DNA of 64,000 bases from Amblyomma americanum. Its lineage: Eukaryota > Arthropoda > Arachnida > Ixodida > Ixodidae. The DNA is taken from assembly GCF_052857255.1 (NCBI RefSeq), contig NC_135498.1:164234124-164298123 (forward strand), written 5' to 3'. The notes beneath the pieces are model-generated. The model was given only the letters and a program-made list of their open reading frames with translations. It was not told the DNA's origin and did no database searches. The position numbers were made by a program, and so were the translations under genes. Below are positions 22,662-33,089 of this stretch, in pieces (positions within the stretch are counted from its first letter, which is position 1; each line of letters begins with the position of its first letter).

Positions 22662-24097
22662 TCATGATGGTAAACGTTTTGATTCTAGGAGATAATTTTG
22701 AACGGCAATGCAAACATTCCTATTGGTATGGCCAAGCATAGAAGCGCCAAGAGACAGAACAACCGCAGAAGACAGGCGCAAACTGAGATTCTGTATTGGA
22801 ACTTCTAATAGTCGCCTCCTAATCGATGAGTAGCGACGGCAAAAAAGAAGAAAGTGCTCTATTGTTTCCGGCTCCGCACAATACGGACACAATGGGGAGA
22901 TCGCCAGACCAGGCCTGTAGAGGTAAAAATTTAGTTGCGGCACCCGGCAACGAAGCCTCGTGAAGGAAACTTCAAGATTGCGCTATCGCCAGACTGAGCT
23001 TCTCCAAGGGAACAGTAGGTGCTGGAAGTCGTCCAAGGAAGTAAGCGCTGATGCGCCCAATTCGTTCATTACAGTGTACCGTCGAAAGCGTGCCGCCGTG
23101 ATATAAGCAGTTTTTGGAAGCGGGTCAACAATCGGTCCACTCAGGGCTGCCTTCGCTAAAGCATCAGCTGATTCATTTATTAGAAGACCCCTGTGCCCAG
23201 GAACCCAAAGAAATCGAATTGATGTGATGTGTGGAGGGATCAGGAATTTTAGTATCCGAAAGAGCTGCGATTCAGTGGACGCCGAGAGGGAAGTGCATAA
23301 AGATAACGAGTCCGTAATTATTATTACTGCTGATAAAGAAATTGGTACCTTGCGCAGAGCGAGAACCACTGCTAAAAACTCAGCCAGATAAATAGGAGTG
23401 AAATCTTGGAGACGGAGAGAAAAAGACCAGTCAAGGGACTGGGAGTAAATACCTACACCTGCCTTTTCTGCACACACCGAGCCATCAGTCGCAATTGCAA
23501 CATGTGAGCTGAAGGTCGACAAATAACCCTGCAACATACTATTTAACCATAATAAAGGCAGTAATTTTGCATCAAATGGATAAATGTCATCGTAGATGAT
23601 AGACACAGTTGCGGGGATGGACCGCACCGGAACAATTTCAGGTATTCGCACGTTGAGTGGGCCCAGCAAAGATTCAACGAAACAGATTTGGGGAGTTTGA
23701 AGGCGAGACAATCCGACACCCAAGAACTCCGCTCGCTGCCCCAGGAAGATCAACTCGGATGCATGCTGCTCCGAGTCGCAAAACTTTAAAAACGTTTGTA
23801 CTGTCAAAAGGCGAAACCTTGCAGTAAGAGACGGCACCCGCGCTTCCAGATACAAAACATTGTTTGCCACGTATTTAGGGAGACCCAAACACAGGCGCAG
23901 AGCTTCTCGCTCTAAGAGCAGAAGAGGGCGCAGTTTGTATGCAGCTGCTCCAGAAAACAAAACGCAACCGAATTCCAAGATTGGCCGGATATACATTTTG
24001 TAAATCAGCAGAAGAGCATGTCTGCGCATACCGCAGCGAGGGCTACTCATCCTTCGCAGAAGGCCTACCGCCCGAATCCCTTTCGCAGCAACCTGAT
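22662..24097 (-). pseudogene. I-type LINE ORF2, 3' part (post-RT, RNase H, CCHC)
   Basis: The frame from 24097 continues ORF2 after the inserted element: VAAKGIRAVGLLRRMSSPRC, then LLLIYKMYIRPILEFGC and CLGLPKYVANNVLYLEA, the conserved region after RT. RNase H follows: AIATDGSVCAEKAGVGIYS (first Asp), YLAEFLAVVLALR (Glu), IIITDSLSLC (Asp), WVPGHRGLLINESADALAK (His/Asp region), all catalytic positions kept. A frame break near 22970 precedes CPYCAEPETIEHFLLFCRR, the C-terminal zinc motif. RNase H removes RNA from the RNA-DNA hybrid. Confidence 0.85.
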
Positions 24098-24101
24098 CTA
24101 T

Positions 24102-24286
24102 TGTTACGGTGTGGGATGCCACGGGGTGGCCACGGGCCCGCCCAGAGAAATATAGCAGCAGTACGGAGGAGAGCCGGCGAAGCACGACCGGCGGCGGCCA
24201 AGCTTTCTCGTTCTATCTCCCTCGTGCTAGAGCCGCGCGCTCGCCGCTCGCGCTCGCTCTCCGCCTCTTCTTTTATTCCCGTATCA
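24102..24286 (-). repeat. 3' LTR of the gypsy element
   Basis: 185 bp, tgttacggtg at the left to cccgtatca at the right on the plus strand. Adjacent on the inner side is cctttccacc, which on the minus strand (GGTGGAAAGG) is the polypurine tract that primes plus-strand synthesis. A 23-base G run (C run on the element strand) sits just inside it. Confidence 0.95.
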
Positions 24287-24296
24287 CCTTTCCACC

Positions 24297-24319
24297 GGGG
24301 GGGGGGGGGGGGGGGGGGG
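24297..24319. repeat. Poly-G run (23 G)
   Basis: Homopolymer in the 3' untranslated part of the gypsy element, ten bases inside the 3' LTR. Runs of this kind are also sequencing- and assembly-error prone. Confidence 0.9.
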
Positions 24320-24514
24320 CGAAGAAGTCAGGCCGTGCTTTGATGCAGGGTTTCCTGGGGCGATGCAATGTGGGCTCGCAGATAGGAAACGGTCACACTC
24401 TTCGTTGAATTCGAAGTGTGTGAGCTGGGCGAAGGTGTCTGCAGTCGCCGAAGAAGGTCCCACACCAGTTAGGCTAACTTCAGGGAGTTTTATGCATATT
24501 GAGCGGCGATCCGT

Positions 24515-24730
24515 TTATGGGACTGCATTGCGTGGGGAAGGCATGGAGCCAGCAGGCGACGACGGCACTGATGAGGACACGGTAGCTAAGTCGGAGTCAC
24601 CGCAGGCGCCGTAGACATATCGCTTCATGTTTGAAACATGCTCTGGGAAAATGTGGTGCACACCGCATGGTCGATGCTCTGGCAGGTCTTCGAGGCGGTA
24701 TGTCACGGGGCCGAGTCGGGCAACGACACG
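24515..24730 (-). pseudogene. Integrase C-terminal tail beyond the premature stop
   Basis: Directly after TAA 24731-24733, and in the same frame, the sequence continues RVVARLGPVTYRLEDLPEH and on to a natural stop at about 24515. The family normally has Tyr after GP (GPY/F), so the stop most simply reflects a one-base change of a Tyr codon. The tail would add about 71 residues and end Ser/Pro-rich. Confidence 0.8.
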
Positions 24731-27700
24731 TTAAGGGCCGCGGTATCGGGGCAAGAGCTTTGCGGCACGGCCAGTCGCACGGATGGTGCGGCGAACGAGG
24801 ACCAAGTCACCGGGCCGGAAGGGGGGATGTGGTGGTGCTGCCGCGTTGGCCGCTTGCACACGCGCGTGAGCCGTGAGGAGGTTGCGCTGGGCGTCGAGGC
24901 GGGCGGAATGAAGTCGTTGAGCAGATTCAGTTGGTGACGCAGTAGGATGGGGAAGGCCCAACTGCGCGTCGAGAGGGATGGAGGGCGTTCTGCCATAGAC
25001 GACTGAGAACGGCGTCACATGCGTTGTTTCTTGCGCTGCAGTGTTGACTGCAAAAGCTGCAGCAGAAACAAAACGATCCCAGTTTGTGTGGGACGGAGCG
25101 ACGTAGGATGCGAGTATATCCGTGAGGGTACGGTTAACACGCTCCACGAGGCCATTGCACTGCGGATGATTGACGGATGTAGTGGAATGCGCAATGCCGA
25201 AGGAGCGGAGGGCTCGCTCGAATTCATGGGACATAAAGCAGCTCCCACGGTCCGTGATGAGGCGCCGGGGAACACCGTGCCGATGAACGAGATGCTGTTC
25301 CACAAACGCGACGGCATGAGCGGACGACGTGTCTGGAACGGGCAGTGCTTCGACCCACTTGAAGTAGTCGATCGCAACCAGAACATACCGGTTGCCGGCA
25401 CGCGTCTTCGGAAACGGGCCCAAATGATCCAGTCCAACCAGCTCGAAAGGTGAACTTGGTGGCGAAAAAGCCTGCGGGGGTGGCTTGGTCACACCTGTGG
25501 ACGGTTTTCTGTACTGGCATGTCTGGCAGGACGCCACGTGTTCCTTGACATCTCTGGACATATTAGGCCACCAAAACCGCTCCGACACTCGTGCGTAGGT
25601 CTTGCCGCGACCAAGGTGACCAGCCGTGGGAGCGTCGTGTAAGCCGCGCAAGATTTGCGACCGCAGTGTTGCCGGTACAACTGGCAACCAGACGGGTGGT
25701 CGACCACGGAGCCGCTTCACATGACACAAGAGGTCGTCCTTCATTCGATAGACCCGGCGTAGTTGGCGGAGGCCTGCGCCGGCGGCGGTGCCAAGGGAGT
25801 GGATTATGGCAGCAATGGCGGGATCTTGCGTTTGTGCAGTCCTCAGGTCCGTCAAAGCCGTCACGGAACAAGGGTGGCGAGAAAGGAAATCGGCATCTTG
25901 ATGGGCAGAGCCGCGCCGATGCACTATTGTGAAATTGTACTCTTGAAGTAGCAGGGACCAGCGTGCAATCTTGGCATTCAAATGTTTGGCGGACTGCAGC
26001 CAAGTGAGAGCGCTATTGTCCGTGACTATGGTGAAGTGACGGCCGTACAGGTAGGGACGGAACTTCTCGACGGCCCAGACAACGGCGAGGCACTCGAGTT
26101 CTGAAGAGTGGCGGCGGCGCTCAACGTCGGAAAGCTGGCGGCTGGCATAAGCTAGGACTTTGTGGTCACCAGACTCGTCTTCTTGCAGGAGGACAGCGCC
26201 GAGCCCATCTTGGCTGGCATCCGTGTGGAGGACGATGGGGGCCGATTCGTCGTAATGGGCCAATGTAGGAGGCTCGAGGAGGGCGTGCTTGACGTCAAGA
26301 AACGCGAGCTGTTGGGCCTGCGTCCTACTCCACGGTGCATTCTTCTTCAGCAGGGCGGTCAATGGAGCGCTGCGCTTGGCAAAGTCCGGAATGAAACGAC
26401 GGAAATACGAAGCAAATCCAGGGAAACTTTTGAGCTCCTTGGCGGTGGTGGGAGCTTCGTAAGCTGTAAGCGCTTTTAGCTTTTCAGGGACGGGACGGAT
26501 GCCATGCCGGCTCACAACGTGACCCAAGTACGTCACCTCCGCGAAACCGAAGAAACATTTTTTTGGTTTTAAGCGAAGCCCAGCAGAGGTAAGGGCTTCG
26601 AGGACGAGTTTGAGGCGTCTCTGGTGTTCTTCAAATGTAGCCGCGTAGACAATTACGTCATCCAGGTACACCAACGCCATAGTCCACTTCAAATGGCCTA
26701 AGACTCGGTCCATGAGACGCTGGAAGGTGGCTGGAGCGTTCGAGAGACCGAAGGGCATACGGTTGAACTGGTAAAGGCCGTCGGGAGTCACGAAAGCCGT
26801 CTTTTCCGCATCATCGGGGTGAACAGGCACCTGCCAGTAGCTCGAGAGCAGATCTAGCGTGGAAAAATAACGGGCCCCCTTCAGGCGGTCAAGCGCATCG
26901 TCGAGGCGAGGCAGCGGGTACACGTCGCAATTAGTAATAGCATTTAGCTTCCGATAGTCAACGCAGAAGCGGAGTGTTCCATCCTTCTTGCGCACAAGGA
27001 CGACAGGGGAGGACCAAGGGCTACAAGAAGGGGCAATGATTCCCTGGTCAAGCATGTCGCACACGTGCTGTTGGATGACTCTCCGTTCGGCTGGCGCTAC
27101 ACGGCGAGGTTGGTGATGAACGGGCCCGCGGTTTTCGGTGTTGATCCGTTGTTGAGCCCAGGAAGTGCACCCGAGTTCACCGGCGCTGAGAGCAAGGCAA
27201 CTGCGATGCTCGAGCAGCAAGGTCTTCAGAGAGGCGAGCTCCGCGCAGGTCAGGCTGGGTCCAAAGTTAAATTCTTGCCATGATAGGATTGCCGGCGCTG
27301 GAGGGTGGCGAGGCGGGGCTTCAGGTTGCAGAGACGCCACTGGTGACCCGGGGTCCAAAACTGAGGCTGTACCCAATTGCGTGCCGGGAGTCAGCGCGAG
27401 AGGTACGCTGCTGATGTTGAGTATAAATACGTGGGCCTCTCCTTTGAGCACAGGCAGAAGGCTTCGAGGGGAGGTCATCTGACGGGCTCGAGCTGAACAC
27501 CGGATGGGTTCGAACAGCACGTCTGCTGTGACCGGACTGTCAAGCTTGGCATACACCCACGTTGCCGCACCCGGTGGCAGGGTCACGGCGGACGCCACAG
27601 TCACGGTAGTGACGTCGAACGGCTTGACTCGACACGGCCACTTCGTCGCGAGGTCACGCAGAGATGCTGAGGCACGCTTGGTCGCCGACACCAGGGACTG

Positions 27701-29245
27701 CCACAGGGCGACACCGAGGCTGGAAACCCGGCTAAGCCAGCCCGGCCCACAGAGAGTTCGGCTCGCCCGTGGTTTGGTTCTAGTAAAATTAAGGACGACG
27801 CCGGCTTGCTGGCACCACCCGCACCCGAGGACCACTGGCCAAATAGGGCTGTCTGCGACAACAAACTCGGTGGAGATGGTATTTCCGAGTGCTGTCAGGT
27901 TGACGACGACACGTCCGACTTGCTCCACAGGGGTGCCGTTAAAAGCTAAGAGCCGGGTTTTGGCGGCTGGCAGAAGTAGGTGGGGCGCGTTAGCAACAAA
28001 CGATTTGTGCAGTACATTGACAGCCGCTCCAGTGTCAACCAAGGCCTTTACGTGCCGGTCAAGCAGGACGACGTCGACGAGCACGTAAGGAGCATCAGTG
28101 GTAATCGGAGCCGACGAAAGGAGGGGACGCGGAGAACGAAGGAGTGTGGGGACGGACTCGTGTCCCGCCAAATCGTTTCCCGACGTTGGAGGGCCGGCAC
28201 AGTCCCTCGCATAGTGTCCCCGCAGGCCGCAGCGGAAGCAGGTCATGCGGACGTCGTTACGCAGGCGTCGGATAGAGGCCGCAGTTGGGGCTGCGGACCG
28301 AGGAGCCTGCACCCGGACGCTGCGCTCAGCAGACGGTGGCGACCCCCGCGTGGCCAGCAAAGTCAATTCCGCCTCGATGGCGAGCGCCATGGCGGCGCGG
28401 ACGGAATCAGGACGGCCAGAGCGGACCAAGCGCTGCACCTCGGGGAGTCGGATGGCGTCAACAAACGCCTCGGTGCCGACCAGGGCCACGGCGTTCTGAG
28501 GCGCTCCCGGCAGCGACTGCAGAGCCAGGCGCTCAATGGCGGCGGCGAGGTCCTGGTACGTCTCCCCGGGCTCTTGACGGCGGGCTCGCAGGCGGTGGTA
28601 CTGCACACGGGGTTGACCTGAGGCACCATAGTGGTCGGCGAGGAGGCCCGCCCGAACAGTGTAAGAGCCCAGCTGGTCGGGCGGCACGTTCTGCAGCAGC
28701 TCGGTGGCGCGACCCCTCAGTTTTGCAACGAGCATCCATGCCTTCATTTGCTCGTCCCAGCCTCTCGCCGCCGCAATACCGTCCAGCTGGATGCGGTAAG
28801 CATCCCACGAGATGGTGCCGTCAAATGTGGGCAATTCCACAACGTCCAACGAACACTGCGGCGAGGACGCACCCGCGCCGAGCACGCCATTGGCGGCCAC
28901 GACCGCAGGCCCAGCGACGGCAGAGCCGTAAACAGCGGCGGCGGGGACGCCCAAAGGCACCTGACCTGTGCTCGGCTCGGCTGGCACCAGGCGACGGAGT
29001 TCGCGCCGGAGAGCTTCCATCTCCCCAGCCTGGGCAGTCAGACGGGCCTCCCATGCGTCCATCCGTTGGGTGACTGTATCCAGGAGGCGCTCAACACCGG
29101 CGTCCGGCTGCTGCGAAGAGCCGAGCCCCTCCGAGCGCCTAGGTCTAGCGGCGCCGGCCGCCGCGTCGTCGGCGCTATCGGCTGGTGGTGGACTCCTGTC
29201 GTCTGGCACGTCGGGTGCTTGACTCTGGGAGCAGGTGAGCGGCAT
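24731..29245 (-). CDS. Gypsy gag-pol polyprotein, one premature stop
   Basis: Start chosen at ATG 29245 (MPLTCSQSQAPD), 24 bases inside the 5' LTR; the longer open frame extends into the LTR. 1,504 residues. Approximate order: gag (100-300), CCHC knuckle CFRCGLRGHYARDC (about 335), protease LVDTGAAVNVLH (about 400), RT with MPFGLSNAPATFQR and ALVYLDDVIVYA (about 857), RNase H HTDASQDGLGAV (about 1006) and VTDNSALTWL, integrase zinc finger HLGRGKTYAR...CQTCQ (about 1207), core Asp in GLDHLG, Asp in ITDRGSCF, Glu in GLVERVNRT. All catalytic residues look intact. The frame ends at TAA (24731-24733) right after RYRGP, inside the GPY/F module. Confidence 0.95.
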   Translation of the reverse strand: MPLTCSQSQAPDVPDDRSPPPADSADDAAAGAARPRRSEGLGSSQQPDAGVERLLDTVTQRMDAWEARLTAQAGEMEALRRELRRLVPAEPSTGQVPLGVPAAAVYGSAVAGPAVVAANGVLGAGASSPQCSLDVVELPTFDGTISWDAYRIQLDGIAAARGWDEQMKAWMLVAKLRGRATELLQNVPPDQLGSYTVRAGLLADHYGASGQPRVQYHRLRARRQEPGETYQDLAAAIERLALQSLPGAPQNAVALVGTEAFVDAIRLPEVQRLVRSGRPDSVRAAMALAIEAELTLLATRGSPPSAERSVRVQAPRSAAPTAASIRRLRNDVRMTCFRCGLRGHYARDCAGPPTSGNDLAGHESVPTLLRSPRPLLSSAPITTDAPYVLVDVVLLDRHVKALVDTGAAVNVLHKSFVANAPHLLLPAAKTRLLAFNGTPVEQVGRVVVNLTALGNTISTEFVVADSPIWPVVLGCGWCQQAGVVLNFTRTKPRASRTLCGPGWLSRVSSLGVALWQSLVSATKRASASLRDLATKWPCRVKPFDVTTVTVASAVTLPPGAATWVYAKLDSPVTADVLFEPIRCSARARQMTSPRSLLPVLKGEAHVFILNISSVPLALTPGTQLGTASVLDPGSPVASLQPEAPPRHPPAPAILSWQEFNFGPSLTCAELASLKTLLLEHRSCLALSAGELGCTSWAQQRINTENRGPVHHQPRRVAPAERRVIQQHVCDMLDQGIIAPSCSPWSSPVVLVRKKDGTLRFCVDYRKLNAITNCDVYPLPRLDDALDRLKGARYFSTLDLLSSYWQVPVHPDDAEKTAFVTPDGLYQFNRMPFGLSNAPATFQRLMDRVLGHLKWTMALVYLDDVIVYAATFEEHQRRLKLVLEALTSAGLRLKPKKCFFGFAEVTYLGHVVSRHGIRPVPEKLKALTAYEAPTTAKELKSFPGFASYFRRFIPDFAKRSAPLTALLKKNAPWSRTQAQQLAFLDVKHALLEPPTLAHYDESAPIVLHTDASQDGLGAVLLQEDESGDHKVLAYASRQLSDVERRRHSSELECLAVVWAVEKFRPYLYGRHFTIVTDNSALTWLQSAKHLNAKIARWSLLLQEYNFTIVHRRGSAHQDADFLSRHPCSVTALTDLRTAQTQDPAIAAIIHSLGTAAGAGLRQLRRVYRMKDDLLCHVKRLRGRPPVWLPVVPATLRSQILRGLHDAPTAGHLGRGKTYARVSERFWWPNMSRDVKEHVASCQTCQYRKPSTGVTKPPPQAFSPPSSPFELVGLDHLGPFPKTRAGNRYVLVAIDYFKWVEALPVPDTSSAHAVAFVEQHLVHRHGVPRRLITDRGSCFMSHEFERALRSFGIAHSTTSVNHPQCNGLVERVNRTLTDILASYVAPSHTNWDRFVSAAAFAVNTAAQETTHVTPFSVVYGRTPSIPLDAQLGLPHPTASPTESAQRLHSARLDAQRNLLTAHARVQAANAAAPPHPPFRPGDLVLVRRTIRATGRAAKLLPRYRGP

Positions 29246-29254
29246 GATGATCAC

Positions 29255-29268
29255 CGCTGCCACCAAAA
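29255..29268 (-). promoter_or_regulatory. Probable primer-binding site
   Basis: Immediately inside the 5' LTR, after GTAACA, the minus strand reads TTTTGGTGGCAGCGGTG. TGGTGGCAGCGG has the TGG start expected of a sequence that pairs with a tRNA 3' CCA end. The tRNA identity is not assigned. Confidence 0.5.
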
Positions 29269-29453
29269 TGTTACGGTGTGGGATGCCACGGGGTGGCCAC
29301 GGGCCCGCCCAGAGAAATATAGCAGCAGTACGGAGGAGAGCCGGCAAAGCACGACCGGCGGCGGCCAAGCTTTCTCGTTCTATCTCCCTCGTGCTAGAGT
29401 CGCGCGCTCGCCGCTCGCGCTCGCTCTCCGCCTCTTCTTTTATTCCCGTATCA
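29269..29453 (-). repeat. 5' LTR of the gypsy element
   Basis: 185 bp, same length as the other LTR with two mismatches. On the element strand it runs from TGATACGGGAATAAAAG to CCACACCGTAACA. It should carry promoter and polyadenylation signals; AATAAA is present near its start. Confidence 0.95.
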
Positions 29454-29457
29454 CTAT

Positions 29458-31600
29458 ATGTGACCGCCAAGAGAGAATGGAGTCATAAGTTGCCCCGAGA
29501 TACTTTAGGGAGCATACCTGAGGAATGACATGATGACGATAAGACAATGAAATGTGTACCTGTTGAGTAACCGGAAAAGGTAACAAAGCGCACTTGTTTA
29601 CATTAAGACTTAAGTGTAATTCAGATAACCATCGGTCAAGGGAATTTAAATATGACTGTAAAACCATATACACAGAATGTAAATCACTCGCAGCAGCAAA
29701 GAAAGCTATATCGTCTGCATACACGTACGTAGTCACGTCAGGGGAAGTCGGAATCGAACTGAGTAAGAGTTTGAATAGCACAGGGGAGAGAACTGCACCT
29801 TGAGGCACACCTCTAGATTGATGAAATTTCCTTGTAGAAACTCCGCGTTGACAACAATAAAATTCTCTGTCAGCCAGGAAAGCTGACACCCATTCCACAA
29901 AATAACTTGGCAAGCCCAGAGCCCGTAGTCTGTACATCAGAGGCCCATGTTCGACACTGTCATATGCTTTCGAGATGTCTAGAGTTACCAGCGCAGCATA
30001 CTGTCGACGCCGGCGCGCTAGTCGGGCACAGCTTTAGAGGTCAGTATGCGCACACCATATAGAGCACCCAGGTTTGAAACCAATCTGACAGGGGTTAAGT
30101 AGTCCCTTTTCAGTAATAATGGGCATGATTCGTCCATACAGCACGCGTTCAACCAATTTCACCAGATTCGATGTCAATGAAATTGGTCGAATGTTGTCTA
30201 AGACCAACCCTTCGCCTGGCTTTTTAAGCACCGGGATAATTTTGGAAACACGCCATACATCCGGGATCCATGGGATCCTAATAGAGTAATTTACCAGCTC
30301 CAATATAGCATTGGGGGATTCGTCGAACAGTATTTTAATCATCGCAGAGCTCAGAAACCGAGACATTAAGGAAATCATCATAGTGATTCCCAAGCAGTTG
30401 TGGGCGAGAGAGCGCAGCCGAAAAACGGTGTTCCAAGCCTTTACCAATTTCTTCTAATGACCTGGCAAGCTCTACTGGAGTCAGCACATCAGAGGGAATG
30501 TTGTGAGGCGGTGGCAGCCTGTTCCTTGACCTCAGAAAGCGAAACAAGGCTTCTCTGTTATTAGATTTTGATAGATGGTCATAATTCTCTTCATCATATT
30601 TTTCTTTTGCCCTAGCGACTGTGCGCTTGAAGGTAGCTGCAAGAAACATAATCGATCCAATTCCGGGGACATTGATCATGGATAACTTTCTTCCAGGCTG
30701 CCTTGCGCCGCCTATAATCCTTTGAACATTCTGTATTCCACCAAGGGCTCAGAGAAGTGCCTATGCTATTGCACACTGTAAACTCTGATTGCCTCCGTAC
30801 CCGATCTAAAATAGAGCATAAGCCTAACACCCTGCTCACCTGAGACAAATTCGGCAAAGAGTGTAGTTCTGAACTGAGTGAACTTTTGAACTTGTTGTAA
30901 TCGACTAGGGTGCAACTGAATCTGCTGATAGACGTAATCGGACACACAATGTCAAAAGTGAGTGGGAAATGGTCACTGTTTGTTGCAGAGTCAACCGGAG
31001 TCCAGAAGGAAACTGCTACCCCTGGGGTTGAAAATGTTAAATCCAATGCTTATCGGGAGTGCCCACGGAGAAAGGTCGGAAAACCCGAGTTATGACAGTT
31101 TAGGTTATTCACACAAGCCCAATCCCATAAACGCAAACCGCACTGGTCTGTTCGATAACCCCAAGTCAAGTGATGCGAATTGAAATCCCCAACAAGCAAC
31201 ACATGTGATCTGCTGACAGAGAGTAAGGAATCTAATGGCCGTGTGTCATGAACCCCAGATGGAAAATATACTTTTGCGACAGTAATGGGATGGAAACCAG
31301 GAACTGAAAGATCCACTGCCTGAATTTCGCAATGAGCGCCCACACGCTGAAACACCAATCGTGCCTTGTGACAGAATCTGGATGAAACCAGCAGAAGCAA
31401 ACGCCCCCCCCCCCCCCCCTTGATGGGCGGTCCATTCTAAAAATTCGATAATGTTCCATTTGAAATGAAAACTCTTTCGACAACCAGGTTTCTTGAAGCG
31501 CAATGACATGAGGAGAAAATCGATTTGAAAGAGTTACTAAATCAGTGAAGGCTGATTGAATGGAACGGCAGTTCCACTGCAGCACTCTCAGAGACTCTAT
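29458..31600 (-). pseudogene. I-type LINE ORF2, 5' part (endonuclease and RT)
   Basis: Endonuclease: LQWNCRSIQSAFTDL and VIALQETWL (31585-31500), LVGDFNSHHLTWG (about 31200) and NSDHFPLTF (about 30975) cover the catalytic regions of an APE-type nuclease. RT: VSKIIPVLKKPGEG and IRPISLTSNLVKLVERVL (about 30240-30140), TLDISKAYDSVEHG (about 29965), SRGVPQGAVLSPVLF and TYVYADDIAFF (about 29715). Frames break near a C16 run at 31404-31419, near 31050, 30640, 30340 and 30030. The RT continues to the gypsy insertion point at SWRSHI. Confidence 0.85.
31404..31419. repeat. C16 run in the LINE endonuclease
   Basis: On the coding strand it is a G run encoding Gly repeats (PSRGGGGG). After it the endonuclease changes frame, so length change of this run is a likely cause of the frameshift. 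Confidence 0.85.
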
Positions 31601-32688
31601 TCTGCCGAGAGATCTGCAGCAGCAACTGCCTTTTCCAAAATGCTGTGGTGACCAGTTTTTCCTGAATTACTCTTTTTTGTTTTGGATTGAGGGGAGCTAG
31701 ACGGACGAGCAACGGCCAAAGGAGACCGGCTACGTTTCTGAGCTCGAGCATCGAGCTCCATCAGCTCAACAGACACATCAATTGCTCCGGTCGTGACTTC
31801 AGGTACATGAGTTGGAGGCGTGCGCTCTTTTTGCGGCTGCATTGAAACAAGGGAAGGCGTCTCCGCGCTGAGTTCAGTAGGTACTGCAGGATCCACGGGT
31901 GACTTCAACGCAGCATTGGAGGTCATTATTGAAGAGGTCATTTGCGCCACCATGACTTGCGATATGCACTCTGTTACTGAATTCACTAGCCGATCCATGA
32001 CCTTGGTCATTGCCTTTTCAACCACTGTAGGAATCGCACCATACAGGCGCGAATCCACGACCGCAGTCGTCTGCCGTGCTGCCACACTTGAGTACCCGTA
32101 CGTCCTTTCCTTAACAACAGCCATAGCCTCGCGCCTTGAGCTACGGCGCTTTTCTAACACTTCCAGCACCTTAACCTCCTCAGCCCTTGCAGGACAATTA
32201 GAATATGTGGCGGAGTGACTACCGCTGCACAAGCAACACTTCTCATCTTTTGAGCACCTTCCTTCACGGTCATGATTACCACCACACACACTGCACCTTG
32301 AGCTCGACTTGCAGGCGTTCGCGCTGTGACCAAACCTCCAGCAGTTAAGGCATTGAAGTGGCCTTGAAGAATACGGATCGACCCTGAAAACCAGGGGCCA
32401 CACCTTCAACTCAGATGGACAAGAGAGACCCGCAAAAGTGGAAATTACCGTTTCAGTTGGAAGTTTTGTTTCCTCGACGACCCGAGTGCACCGATGTACA
32501 GAAATCACCCCTACTGAGGAGAGTTTCTCTACCGTTTCCTTAGGGCTAAGGCGTGGGTCAACCCCTCGCACCAGACCTTTAGAGCACGCCAAGTGCGGCG
32601 GTATAAATGCGCTTACCGACTGGCTTCCAAAAGTTGTGCACGTTAACAAATCCATGATGCAGGCCTGGTCGGCTGACCTGCACACCAC
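31597..32688 (-). pseudogene. I-type LINE ORF1 (zinc-knuckle protein)
   Basis: 363 residues in one open frame. It contains tandem zinc knuckles CLNCWRFGHSANAC, CSVCGGNHDREGRC and CCLCSGSHSATYSNC, as in gag-like ORF1 of I/Jockey LINEs, which bind element RNA. Upstream in-frame codons (ITPHFLKICDVRQYGRGG) extend the similarity but lack an ATG: the open frame starts with GTG, and ACG at about 32738 sits where a Met might be expected. Otherwise the protein looks complete to its C-terminus. Confidence 0.75.
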
Positions 32689-33089
32689 GCCTCCTCTGCC
32701 GTACTGCCGGACATCACAGATTTTTAAGAAGTGAGGCGTAATCGCCTATAGCGCAGTCTGAACCGCATCCGGGTTATTGGTTCTAATGGCGCCACCATCC
32801 GATGGAACCAAGGCCACGGGAATAGTGCCGACGCCACCCCGAAAGAAGGCGTCCAGGGGGAGTTGGTTAGGGGGGAGGCTGGCGTTGTGAGCGATAAATA
32901 GGGTGAGTTTGTGGCCCACACAGCCAACCCCGGAAAAGCAACCAAGACGGGCAACCTAGGTCAAGTGACTTTGTGGGGTCATCCCAACGTACCTAATGAT
33001 TGTGATCAAATTAACCACCCTGGTAAGCAGCAGTTAATTATTTATCGGAAGATGTTTCATAGAAGAGGAAGTTGGGTCGAACAAGACTC

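Larger units (their letters stand above)
24102..29453 (-). mobile_element. Nearly intact Ty3/gypsy LTR retrotransposon
   Basis: 5,352 bp flanked by CTAT at 24098-24101 and 29454-29457, a 4-bp target-site duplication. Two 185-bp LTRs start TGATAC and end GTAACA on the minus strand. They differ at two positions (a g/a in gccggcgaag versus gccggcaaag, and gagccgcgc versus gagtcgcgc). One gag-pol frame fills the interior. It interrupts the LINE ORF2 RT region. With about 1 percent LTR divergence it is the youngest insertion I can date here. Confidence 0.95.

Noticed and set aside
24102..29453. Endogenous retrovirus with envelope
   Set aside because: No third open frame with a signal peptide or fusion motif lies between the pol end and the 3' LTR; this is an env-less gypsy element.
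27504..29488. Long plus-strand open frames (up to 285 codons) opposite the gypsy pol
   Set aside because: They are antisense shadows of a GC-rich, intact gag-pol frame and carry no domain.
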